Shown here in pieces: positions 6,866 through 12,913 of a stretch of DNA of 25,524 nucleotides. The DNA comes from a virus. Within the stretch, counting starts at the first letter, position 1. Each line of letters opens with the position of its first letter. A program made the position numbers and the translations under genes. The notes under the pieces were generated by a model, which did not search any database, was not told the DNA's origin, and worked only from the letters and a program-made list of their open reading frames with translations. Where the stretch lies: positions 1-25,524 of the IMG/VR virus record IMGVR_UViG_3300025151_007895; one strand, written 5' to 3'.

Positions 6866-7801
6866 TCACTCGCAGTTAGCAAGGAATGATAAGTTATATG
6901 AACTTGATGCATCAAAGTCAGCTGGAACCATATCAACTTGCTTTAACTGTGCTGATAGTTCTTCCCAACGTTCTGATTTCATACAGCCAAGTTTGCTGTA
7001 ATCCTTTGGAAGGAAGTCTGCTTTCATAAGTTCAATAGCACCCATATGGATGTCTCTTGTTACTTTCTTAGATTTACTAAGAATAAGATCCGCAGTTGGA
7101 TCTGGGTTGTTGAGTGACTTTGCAAAAGCGGCTCTCAGTCTATCTACAACTTCTTGTACTAGTTCTGGGTTTTCGTCAATCATTTTTTGTGTGGTGAATA
7201 GCACACTATAAGGTCTGTAGCCTAATGACTCAAGTGTAATTTGATCAGTTGCTACGCCTTGTGCGGCTAATCTTGCAGGAAGGAAAAGTGAATAGCCCTG
7301 TTGGAACATTTCTTTTTCTCTTGCAAACAATGCTAGATCGCCTTTGAGTGGGAACTCATCAGCACTTACACCATATTCTGCTTTTACCCACTTCCAATAA
7401 GTAACACCCATTTTTACTGCAAAGCGTCTACCGTCCAAGTCTTGGATAGTTTTGATGCCTTGATCTGGATGGAATACAAGTGTATATGGAACGTGGTCTA
7501 GATTAGCAAATACCGCAACTAGTCCTGCACCTTTGGCGTTTGCCGCCATTACTGAATCTGAACCTTGTAGGCCAAACTCAACTGAACCAGCGGCAGTTTG
7601 GGCGGCTGTATTAATACCAGGACCACCTGCTTTGACGTTGATTTTTAGATCGTGTTCGTCGTTATCTAACATAGCTTGCCAGAAAACACTTTGGTTACCT
7701 TGTGGGAACCAATCCATAAGAAGTGTTACTTCTTTTGCTTGAGCAGTAGCAGCAAATAATAGTGATACAGCACTAACTGCCAGTAGTTTAAATAGTTTCA
7801 T
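6866..7801 (-). CDS. periplasmic solute-binding protein, NMT1/THI5-SsuA family
   Basis: A 311-aa precursor. I place the start at 7801 (MKLFKLLAV), just after an AAGGA box. The frame stays open 16 codons upstream, but those would extend a clean signal peptide. Residues 1-22 form a Sec signal ending ATAQA. The mature part starts KEVTLLMDWFPQGNQ, typical of NMT1/THI5-like and sulfonate/nitrate/pyrimidine binding proteins. Further family features are the GGPGINTAAQTAAGSVEFG region and VTYWKWVKAEYG. The ligand cannot be read from sequence. It is the first gene of the importer operon and lies directly downstream of the tmRNA, with no clear promoter of its own. Confidence 0.9.
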   Translation of the reverse strand: MKLFKLLAVSAVSLLFAATAQAKEVTLLMDWFPQGNQSVFWQAMLDNDEHDLKINVKAGGPGINTAAQTAAGSVEFGLQGSDSVMAANAKGAGLVAVFANLDHVPYTLVFHPDQGIKTIQDLDGRRFAVKMGVTYWKWVKAEYGVSADEFPLKGDLALFAREKEMFQQGYSLFLPARLAAQGVATDQITLESLGYRPYSVLFTTQKMIDENPELVQEVVDRLRAAFAKSLNNPDPTADLILSKSKKVTRDIHMGAIELMKADFLPKDYSKLGCMKSERWEELSAQLKQVDMVPADFDASSSYNLSFLANCE

Positions 7802-7859
7802 TTTTTTCCTTTCTAGTTTTGGGTGTTCTTTAACTAAAAAATGTTTCACCCGTTTTTGT

Positions 7860-8225
7860 AGTGCAACTATTCTGTTCCTAGGTTAGTTGCCAACCCGACA
7901 GCATTATGCCGCTAAGGCGTAATCTGAAGGTGCAAAATTATCGTTTGCATTTGTGTTTTGTAAACTTGCCTATATGTCGAAACCTATTTCGCCCCCATCA
8001 TAAACACACTAGGATCAACATAGCCTAGTGCATATGCTATTCCCATTTCTATACCTAGTAAGACTACAAGTCCTAAGACTGCAACACTTACTGCCATAGG
8101 TAGAAATATAAAGTCTTTCCAAGTTCTTTTTCTTGTGCAACAACTACTCAAGTTATCTCCAATGTGTTTATGGTGGAGGCGTCCGGTACCGCCCCGGAGT
8201 CCATATAAACGTTCTAACGCTTACC
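7860..8225 (-). ncRNA. ssrA: permuted two-piece (alphaproteobacterial-type) tmRNA
   Basis: Transcription order is acceptor piece, intervening segment, coding piece. Acceptor piece (about 8215-8171): GGAC, T-stem TCCGG/CCGGA around a 7-nt loop GGCGGTA, then CGCCTCC-A-CCA with CCA encoded. Coding piece (about 7996-7860): starts GGGGGCG, which pairs with CGCCTCC including a G3-U70 wobble, the alanine identity element. Then comes the conserved GGTTTCGAC, the tag frame at 7948-7904 (ANDNFAPSDYALAA plus stop), and an H-type pseudoknot with stem GCAACTA/TAGTTGC (7890-7884 with 7869-7863). A helix between pieces, CATATAGGC (7976-7968) with GTTTATATG (8210-8202), confirms the two halves belong together. 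It rescues stalled ribosomes and tags peptides for proteolysis. The alpha-type permutation points to the host lineage. Exact piece ends are estimates. Confidence 0.93.
7984..8151 (-). CDS. possible 55-aa membrane protein inside the tmRNA intervening segment
   Basis: The spacer between the two tmRNA pieces is about 174 nt and holds an open frame with a TTG start at 8151, five bases after GGAG. It encodes a basic N terminus with CC (SSCCTRKRTWKD), one strong hydrophobic helix (about residues 14-34) and a short tail, and it ends in TAG inside the 5' end of the coding piece. The ordered layout of SD, basic segment and helix argues for a real protein. The non-ATG start and overlap with the RNA argue against. 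No family is recognised. Confidence 0.4.
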   Translation of the reverse strand: MSSCCTRKRTWKDFIFLPMAVSVAVLGLVVLLGIEMGIAYALGYVDPSVFMMGAK

Positions 8226-8228
8226 CTC

Positions 8229-8259
8229 TATTTATAACATAAAAGAAAAAGGATGTCAA
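8229..8259 (-). promoter_or_regulatory. strong tmRNA promoter with overlapping T4-late-like box
   Basis: The minus strand has TTGACA (8259-8254), a 17-base spacer, and TATAAA (8236-8231). The -10 is part of TATAAATA (8236-8229), the exact T4 late-promoter core, so both host-type and late transcription could start here. The predicted start is just before the tmRNA acceptor piece. The importer operon downstream may be read from the same promoter. Confidence 0.75.
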
Positions 8260-8271
8260 TCTTTTATATTT

Positions 8272-8279
8272 GATAAATA
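8272..8279 (+). promoter_or_regulatory. late-type promoter box for the synthetase-like/tRNA module
   Basis: GATAAATA on the plus strand, identical to boxes found ahead of virion genes on the other strand in this window. It lies 70 bases upstream of the synthetase-like start and is divergent from the tmRNA promoter. No good sigma70 pair is seen for this direction. Confidence 0.45.
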
Positions 8280-8301
8280 ACTTGGTTTAGGAATAAGAAT
8301 C

Positions 8302-8326
8302 GCCATTTCAATGGCATATTTTTTTT
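8302..8326 (+). terminator. hairpin plus U-run in the leader of the synthetase-like gene (possible attenuator)
   Basis: GCCAT (8302-8306), loop TTCA and ATGGC (8311-8315) are followed within four bases by a run of eight T. CGCC at 8301-8304 can alternatively pair with GGCG at 8328-8331, which would break the hairpin. The position between the late box and the gene suggests attenuation. The stem is short, so this is tentative. Confidence 0.4.
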
Positions 8327-8348
8327 AGGCGAAAAAAGGAGAAAATAT

Positions 8349-9215
8349 ATGACGCAACTAATCTCACCCACAAAGTTCACTAAGACAGTTGGCCTTTTAA
8401 GGTCATTTTTTTTGGACAAAGGTTTTGAAGAAGTACACACTCAAAACAGACTTTCAATACTTGCCGCTTGTGAAGATCCATTCAATGTAGCAACTTACAA
8501 TTACGCAGGCCAGGTGTGGCCGTTGCCGCAAACAGGCCAAATGTGGTTAGAACACGAATTATTAAGTAGCCCCGATAGTAAGGGGTTTTTTTGTGTCTCC
8601 ACTTCCTACAGACAGGAACCAAATGCGATTCCAGGCAGACACGATATAATATTTCCAATGTTTGAATTTGAATTTCCTGGCACTATTGATGATCTTAAAG
8701 CAATGGAATATGAATTGTGCGAGTATTTAGGTTTTGGTAATATTACAGAAAAAACCTACGAAGGTTGGCAAAGACATTATAACTTAGATGCAAATGCAGA
8801 ACTAGAAGCAGAACACGAAAATGCTATGGGCAAAACATTTGGGCAAGCAATGATAACAGATTTTCCAGAATTCACTTCACCATTTTGGAATATGAGTAGA
8901 TACGATAATGGAGTTCATAGTAAAAAAATTGATGTTATATTAGGTGGTATGGAAACTATTGGAAGTGCTGAACGTAGCACAGATGTAGAAATGATGCGTG
9001 ACACTTTTCATACTATCACAGATGGAGCATATAGTAATTTGCTATACGAACTATTTGGAAAAGATAGAGTTGAAGCAGAACTTGAAAAGTTTTTAGAGTT
9101 TGATTTCTTTCCTCGCGTTGGCGGTGGAATAGGAATGACAAGAATGATAGCGGCTCTGGATACAAGAGTGCAAGACAAAGATCCATTTGTCAAAGCAGTG
9201 GCCGCTGTAGCTTAG
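8349..9215 (+). CDS. stand-alone class IIb aaRS-like catalytic domain (AspRS/AsnRS-like)
   Basis: A 288-aa protein with the class II synthetase core: motif 2 (SYR88QE90 then GRHDIIFPMFEFE), the AsnRS/AspRS-like segment DVILGGMETIGSAERSTD (about residues 195-212), and motif 3 with GGGIGMTR265. The upstream segments ACEDPFNVATY and TGQMWLEHELL also align by eye with AsnRS. The usual N-terminal OB-fold anticodon-binding domain is missing (AsnRS/AspRS are about 430-600 aa). Known core-only relatives include asparagine synthetase A and archaeal AsnRS-like paralogues that make amino acids, and others that modify RNA or proteins. The start at 8349 follows AAGGAG. It is the only plus-strand protein gene and is followed after 6 bases by a tRNA, so the two are probably co-transcribed. 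Confidence 0.85.
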   Translation: MTQLISPTKFTKTVGLLRSFFLDKGFEEVHTQNRLSILAACEDPFNVATYNYAGQVWPLPQTGQMWLEHELLSSPDSKGFFCVSTSYRQEPNAIPGRHDIIFPMFEFEFPGTIDDLKAMEYELCEYLGFGNITEKTYEGWQRHYNLDANAELEAEHENAMGKTFGQAMITDFPEFTSPFWNMSRYDNGVHSKKIDVILGGMETIGSAERSTDVEMMRDTFHTITDGAYSNLLYELFGKDRVEAELEKFLEFDFFPRVGGGIGMTRMIAALDTRVQDKDPFVKAVAAVA

Positions 9216-9221
9216 AGTTAA

Positions 9222-9322
9222 TCTGGGGTGGTGGAAAAGGTAGACACGCACGACTGTTTATCGTGTGGTAGATGTACTGCAATATATTTACCGTGTAGGT
9301 TCGAGTCCTACCCCCAGAGCCA
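9222..9322 (+). tRNA. tRNA with GUU (Asn) anticodon and very long variable arm
   Basis: A complete cloverleaf. Acceptor stem TCTGGGG/CCCCAGA (9222-9228 with 9312-9318), discriminator G (9319), CCA encoded (9320-9322). D arm GTG/CAC with GG-T-A in the loop. Anticodon stem CACGA/TCGTG (9249-9253 with 9261-9265). Loop CTGTTTA puts GUU at 9256-9258, the Asn anticodon. T arm GTAGG/CCTAC with loop TTCGAGT. The variable region (9266-9294) forms a 10-bp stem, GGTAGATGTA/TATATTTACC with two G-U pairs and a 6-nt loop. Normal tRNA-Asn has a short variable loop; long arms belong to Ser, Leu, Tyr and Sec tRNAs. Position 37 is U rather than the A expected for t6A. G73 fits Asn or Ser, not Leu. Confidence 0.88.
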
Positions 9323-9324
9323 AG

Positions 9325-9495
9325 TTACCACTTAGCCGCGCTTATTTTACGCATATTGCGTTGTGATTTTATAGCATTCAGACAGTTCAATATCTTACGT
9401 TGCTTTTGAAATGGTCTTGAGTAACCATTTTTATTTTGCCAGGTTTTGTCTTGTTCTATTTCTTTACTAAGAGCTTCACCTAGTAACTTTTCCAT
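9325..9495 (-). CDS. small protein of 56 aa, unknown
   Basis: I place the start at 9495 (MEKLLGEALSK) because GGAGGAGG lies about 11 bases upstream. Longer starts in the same frame would run much deeper into the preceding gene. The peptide is basic toward the C terminus (RNMRKISAAKW). It overlaps the upstream gene by 20 bases and ends three bases from the convergent tRNA. It is the last gene of the HAD operon. No family is recognised. Confidence 0.55.
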   Translation of the reverse strand: MEKLLGEALSKEIEQDKTWQNKNGYSRPFQKQRKILNCLNAIKSQRNMRKISAAKW

Positions 9496-9733
9496 TAACG
9501 TAAGTTCCTCCTCCGTTAATGCCGCCATTTGTCTTGATTCCATTCTGTCTGTCACTCCATTCTTTTTCAAACTGTTCTGCATAGTCATACAAAGGTGCGC
9601 CATTGGCACCATCATACCAAAGGCGTTTAAAATAACCTTCTGCACTTTGCATAACTGTTTCAGGGGATGCGTCGAGATGCCCTTTTACCATATAAAAAAG
9701 TCGATACTCTTCTTTTAGATCATTTCTCAGCAT
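9476..9733 (-). CDS. 85-aa hypothetical phage protein
   Basis: A soluble protein starting MLRNDLKEEYRLFY, aromatic and acidic, with a glycine/asparagine-rich tail (NGGINGGGTYVNG). No family is recognised. It lies about 46 bases downstream of the 87-aa gene in the HAD operon and overlaps the next small gene. Confidence 0.6.
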   Translation of the reverse strand: MLRNDLKEEYRLFYMVKGHLDASPETVMQSAEGYFKRLWYDGANGAPLYDYAEQFEKEWSDRQNGIKTNGGINGGGTYVNGKVTR

Positions 9734-9779
9734 AACGTATTTACATAATTGTTACATTAGGTGCGCTAACATAGGTTGT

Positions 9780-10043
9780 TTATGTGAACTGTCTTTCCAG
9801 TAAATTATAATTTTCAATTGTTTGTAACATATCTCCGCCAAGATAGTAGTTCATATGTTCTAGTAATTCTTTATCAGTGCTATAAACACCAGCAGTAATA
9901 AAATTATTTTTATTAATAAAGTCTATTATTTCGTCTTTGTTTTTCCAATTAGGAAATGAAACAAGGCATCTTGCAGTATCTTCACAAACCGAAACTTGAC
10001 TTGAAACAAGTTCGTATGGCGTATCAAAATCATATTTTACCAT
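9780..10043 (-). CDS. 87-aa hypothetical phage protein
   Basis: A soluble protein (MVKYDFDTPYELV...) with mixed alpha/beta character and two cysteines near residues 19 and 26. The start shares a base with the stop of the Hc1-like gene (TAATG), so translation is likely coupled. No family is recognised. Confidence 0.65.
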   Translation of the reverse strand: MVKYDFDTPYELVSSQVSVCEDTARCLVSFPNWKNKDEIIDFINKNNFITAGVYSTDKELLEHMNYYLGGDMLQTIENYNLLERQFT

Positions 10044-10222
10044 TACATATCATTCTTCATTTTTTGGATTTCGTTTCTTCTACTAACAACTAATTTTTTT
10101 ATTTCGCTCAATGCTTGTCTTGCACGGGCGGCACTAACCTTTACACCATTTTCTTCAAAGTTTTCAGTTTCTTTCAAGTATGTCGCAAAAGCAAGTTTAA
10201 GTTGTTCGTGAGTATCACTCAT
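10043..10222 (-). CDS. histone H1-like (Hc1-type) protein, 59 aa
   Basis: A short gene between the HAD phosphatase and the 87-aa gene, overlapping both (8 bases and TAATG). The sequence is MSDTHEQLKL..., then an acidic patch, then a basic helix AARARQALSEIKKL and a VVSRRNEIQKMK tail. This resembles small Hc1/H1-like DNA-associated proteins known from chlamydiae and from marine T4-type phages. A role in binding or compacting DNA is inferred from the family. The basic ARARQAL...RRNEI pattern is the main support. Confidence 0.65.
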   Translation of the reverse strand: MSDTHEQLKLAFATYLKETENFEENGVKVSAARARQALSEIKKLVVSRRNEIQKMKNDM

Positions 10223-10787
10223 TCAATATAACCTCGCAAATATCTTGCCAGTTTTTTACCCTAATTACGTCTTTATGTTCAAACCATTCATTGTACGAGT
10301 GTGTGTAAAGAATGCATTTTAATCCAAACTGCAAACCAGATACCGCGTTTTCAGGTTTATCCTCTAACCAATAATATTCAGTACCTTCATATTCTTCAAG
10401 TATATGATCCTTAGCACCATTACCTGTCACATAATGCATTTTATCAAATGTATTTTTACCAAACAGGTATTCTAAATGTCTATTGCGTGTTTCCTGTATA
10501 TATTCATTTAATCCTACGGCAGTGCAAATATCAATCTTGTATCCATTTTCTACTAGTTTTTGCACTCCTTCTTTTGAATCGTGTAGATATTGTAATTGTG
10601 ATATCCAAACACTTTCATTGAAGTCTTTTATAAGTCCGTCTGCTTGCTCTCTATTAATATCATATTCTCTATGCACGGCATAAGAATCTGGATCTGATCT
10701 TACAAATCCTTCGGTTTCCATCCAATCTCGAAAACAATCTTTCCAATTCAATAAAACGCCATCAACATCTGTGATAATTTTTTTCAT
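10215..10787 (-). CDS. HAD-superfamily phosphatase (nucleotidase-like)
   Basis: A 190-aa protein. HAD motif I is D7-V-D9-G-V-L-L, motif II is near T89 (DICTAVG), a lysine near residue 126 is a candidate motif III, and motif IV is E142-D143 (WLEDKPENA). The set is complete. Phage proteins of this type include 5'(3')-deoxyribonucleotidases and polynucleotide phosphatases. Being first in an operon near nrdAB fits nucleotide metabolism, but the substrate is inferred. It follows a perfect sigma70 promoter and overlaps the Hc1-like start by 8 bases. Confidence 0.82.
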   Translation of the reverse strand: MKKIITDVDGVLLNWKDCFRDWMETEGFVRSDPDSYAVHREYDINREQADGLIKDFNESVWISQLQYLHDSKEGVQKLVENGYKIDICTAVGLNEYIQETRNRHLEYLFGKNTFDKMHYVTGNGAKDHILEEYEGTEYYWLEDKPENAVSGLQFGLKCILYTHSYNEWFEHKDVIRVKNWQDICEVILNE

Positions 10788-10813
10788 AATAGCCTTTCGA
10801 TTGCCTATTCCTT

Positions 10814-10842
10814 ATTATATGCAATTGTTTAAAGTTTGTCAA
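10814..10842 (-). promoter_or_regulatory. perfect-consensus sigma70 promoter of the HAD operon
   Basis: TTGACA (10842-10837), a 17-base spacer and TATAAT (10819-10814), all on the minus strand, 27 bases before the HAD gene. The -35 overlaps the stop region of the PAAR gene, so this starts a separate early-type operon. Confidence 0.85.
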
Positions 10843-11186
10843 CCGTTTGCAAAAACTGTGCTTTGTGTTACATTGATAATTTTTGCACCACATTTATAGG
10901 TATCGTTTAATCTTCCTATTGCTTTACCATTTGCAAAAACGTTTTCACTAAATGTTGCTAAGCCTGTTTGGTGAGTAGTGCATCCTGGAATAGTATGGCT
11001 TTCTTCTACATCGCCATCTCTCACAACCCCAACTCCTACCGCAAAAACATCAGGTGAACCTGCTTCAGTAGCAATAATTTGTGGAGCCGCATCACAAGCA
11101 ATACCATCAAGTGGATCAGCATCTCCTACGCTAACGTGAACTGTGTCAACAACATCAACTCCGTCTTTTCGTGCTACCAAAGGCAT
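10839..11186 (-). CDS. PAAR-repeat spike-tip protein (gp5.4-like)
   Basis: A 115-aa protein with repeated short beta motifs: GSPDVFAVGVGVVRDGD, SHTIPGCTTHQTGLATFSENVFANGKAIGRLNDTYKCG, and a final TVFANG. The His/Cys pattern (SHTIPGC, TTH, YKCG) fits the metal site of PAAR tips. In T4-type phages such a protein caps the gp5 needle and pierces the host envelope. It is ten bases downstream of the 96-aa gene and last in the nrdB operon. The placement of a tail-tip gene behind nrdB/grx fits a marine T4-type gene order. Confidence 0.85.
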   Translation of the reverse strand: MPLVARKDGVDVVDTVHVSVGDADPLDGIACDAAPQIIATEAGSPDVFAVGVGVVRDGDVEESHTIPGCTTHQTGLATFSENVFANGKAIGRLNDTYKCGAKIINVTQSTVFANG

Positions 11187-11195
11187 TACAATCTC

Positions 11196-11486
11196 CTAAT
11201 TTAATGTAAGACCTGTTGTTGCTTCCATATATTGGTTAGCCATTCCTGCTTCGGTCTTGTGAGTAAATAAAATACTACTTTTATTTAGTTTTACTGTATC
11301 TTTAGGATCAACTGTAAAAACCCAAGGTCCTAAGCCAATTCCTTGTTGACTAGCTTGTAGAGCAAGAGGTTTTGTTACAGAAATAGTATCATCTGTTTCA
11401 CCTGAATACCTTGCTACTAGTTCTTCACCAGCGGTTGTCCTTAAAGTAATTACATCGTTTGATTTGAATGGTGTATCAATTAACAT
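11196..11486 (-). CDS. 96-aa hypothetical protein, beta-rich
   Basis: A beta-rich protein: VITLRTTAGEELVARYSGETDDTISV is suggestive of an SH3/Sm-like barrel, followed by a QQGIGLGPWVFTV loop. The start shares a base with the glutaredoxin stop (TAATG). The linkage to PAAR suggests a small structural or chaperone role in the particle. No specific function is recognised. Confidence 0.65.
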   Translation of the reverse strand: MLIDTPFKSNDVITLRTTAGEELVARYSGETDDTISVTKPLALQASQQGIGLGPWVFTVDPKDTVKLNKSSILFTHKTEAGMANQYMEATTGLTLN

Positions 11487-11737
11487 TATAATGTGTATCC
11501 TGTTCCTGTGTAGTTTGTGTCTTCAATATATTTGACAAATTGTTCAAACCCTCCGACTTTCTGTCCGCCCACTACTATCTGTGGAAATGTCCTTGCTTCA
11601 GGAAACTCTTCAAGAACAGCCTCCCGTGTAAAGTCTTTTCCCATTTCCAAATATTCAAATTGATACCCTCTACTTTCACAAAGCATTTTGGCTTTGACGC
11701 AACTTGGACAAGCTGGTTTACCCCAAATGTGTATCAT
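11486..11737 (-). CDS. grx: glutaredoxin (NrdC-like)
   Basis: An 83-aa thioredoxin-fold protein with active site C10-P-S-C13, a cis-Pro segment (RTFPQIVVGGQKVGGF) and the GG...F glutathione-site pattern. It reduces the C-terminal cysteines of ribonucleotide reductase between catalytic cycles. Its start overlaps the nrdB stop (ATGA), tying it to that enzyme. CPSC is less common than CPYC and is seen in phage NrdC/NrdH-like proteins. Confidence 0.9.
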   Translation of the reverse strand: MIHIWGKPACPSCVKAKMLCESRGYQFEYLEMGKDFTREAVLEEFPEARTFPQIVVGGQKVGGFEQFVKYIEDTNYTGTGYTL

Positions 11738-12837
11738 AATGAAAATCCTTTCAGACTATCTTTTGAAACATCTTGTTTGATGCCACCAATTACATAAGAT
11801 TCAACTTCTGTTTCTTGAGGAGCAACTTGTAATCCTGAACTACTCAACCAATGTTGTGTCCAAGGTAAAGGATTAGTGTTTACTGGTGCATCAAATATAG
11901 CATCAAATCCTAATGCTTTTAATCTTCTGTTAGCGATATATTCAACATACTGATGCAACAATGTACTATTCAATCCTATCATTGATCCGTCTTTGAACAA
12001 ATAATCTGCCCAGTCTTTTTCTTCAGCAACACAATCTCTCCAAAGATTATATACATCTTCTTTAGACTCTTTTGCAATCTTTGCCATATCAGGATCATCT
12101 TTACCCTGCGCCCAAAGTTTCAATACGTGTGTGCTAAGTGCCAAATGCTGTGCTTCATCACGTGCGATAAGTGAAATAATCTTAGCACTACCTTCCATAA
12201 GTTTAAGTTCACCAAAGCCAAATGTACAAGCAAAGCTCACATAAAAACGTAATCCTTCCAAGATGTTTACTGTCATCATAGCAAGATACATTTTTTTCTT
12301 TACATCATACATACTGCCTTCACCTCTGTGAAAGTATGCATCACTTGCCTCATTGAATGCATCATAGTGTTTTGTTACACTAGTTGCTCTAGCAATAATT
12401 TTTTCGTCATCTAAAATAGTGTCAAACACCTCTGTTGGATCTGGATAGACATTTTTCATAATATGTGTATATGAACGTGAATGAATTGTTTCAAAGAAAT
12501 CCCAAGTAACAATACAACCTTCTAGCTCAGGAATACTAACGTGTGGTAAAAATGCTAAACAAGGACCTCTTCCTTGCACAGAATCTAACAAAGTTTGATA
12601 TTTTAAATTAGCTGTAAAGATATGTTTTTGTTCTGGACGGAAGTTTGCATAGTCTGCTCTGTCTTTTTGCAAACTTACTTCTTCTGGACGCCAAAAATAA
12701 CCTAACATAGTTTGGTTTAATTTATCAAACACAGGGAACTTAAATGTATCGTATCTCTGTGTGTTTTGATCTTCACCAAAAAACATATTTTGTTTTGTGA
12801 AGTCAACTTTTTCTTTATTAAAAACTGTCTTTGACAT
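11734..12837 (-). CDS. nrdB: class Ia ribonucleotide reductase beta subunit
   Basis: A 367-aa protein, close in length to E. coli NrdB (376). The di-iron/tyrosyl site is intact: D85 (LLDS), E116 and H119 (FETIHSRSY), radical Tyr Y123, and later Glu/His pairs such as EGLRFYVSF and RDEAQH. It generates the radical used by NrdA to make dNDPs. It has its own promoter with nested dyads at 12858-12897, plus a late-type box, so it can be expressed apart from nrdA. The stop overlaps glutaredoxin (ATGA). Confidence 0.95.
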   Translation of the reverse strand: MSKTVFNKEKVDFTKQNMFFGEDQNTQRYDTFKFPVFDKLNQTMLGYFWRPEEVSLQKDRADYANFRPEQKHIFTANLKYQTLLDSVQGRGPCLAFLPHVSIPELEGCIVTWDFFETIHSRSYTHIMKNVYPDPTEVFDTILDDEKIIARATSVTKHYDAFNEASDAYFHRGEGSMYDVKKKMYLAMMTVNILEGLRFYVSFACTFGFGELKLMEGSAKIISLIARDEAQHLALSTHVLKLWAQGKDDPDMAKIAKESKEDVYNLWRDCVAEEKDWADYLFKDGSMIGLNSTLLHQYVEYIANRRLKALGFDAIFDAPVNTNPLPWTQHWLSSSGLQVAPQETEVESYVIGGIKQDVSKDSLKGFSL

Positions 12838-12857
12838 TTTATACCTCTTTCACGTGT

Positions 12858-12913
12858 CTGTATAGATGACTATACAGCCGATAAGGCTGTATGTCAAGTG
12901 TTTTGTATTTATA
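12858..12913 (-). promoter_or_regulatory. nrdB promoter with overlapping dyad operators and late box
   Basis: TTGACA (12897-12892), 17 bases, TATAGT (12874-12869). A perfect palindrome, ctgtatag-atga-ctatacag (12858-12877), covers the -10 and the start site. A second dyad, ATACAGCC/GGCTGTAT (12872-12892), fills the spacer and shares an arm with the first. A T4-late core TATAAATA lies just upstream (12913-12906). The dyads look like a repressor operator or mutually exclusive hairpins. They do not match the NrdR box as I know it. Confidence 0.75.

Noticed and set aside
7801-7849. Upstream start for the solute-binding protein
   Set aside because: It would put 16 charged residues before a clean signal peptide; AAGGA favours 7801.
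7861-8225. TPP or cobalamin riboswitch upstream of the importer
   Set aside because: The conserved bases and pairings are those of tmRNA; no THI-box pattern (such as CUGAGA with its partner loop) is seen.
9256-9258. Reading the odd tRNA as tRNA-Leu, -Ser or -Tyr from its long arm
   Set aside because: The 7-nt loop fixes GUU as anticodon, and other registers break the stem or lose U33. Charging identity is left open.
9543-9645. Longer start of the small gene ending at 9325
   Set aside because: It would overlap the 85-aa gene by 170 bases; a strong GGAGGAGG site supports the start at 9495.
12858-12892. Rho-independent terminator for nrdA
   Set aside because: The hairpins have no T-run on either strand and lie exactly on a TTGACA-N17-TATAGT promoter.
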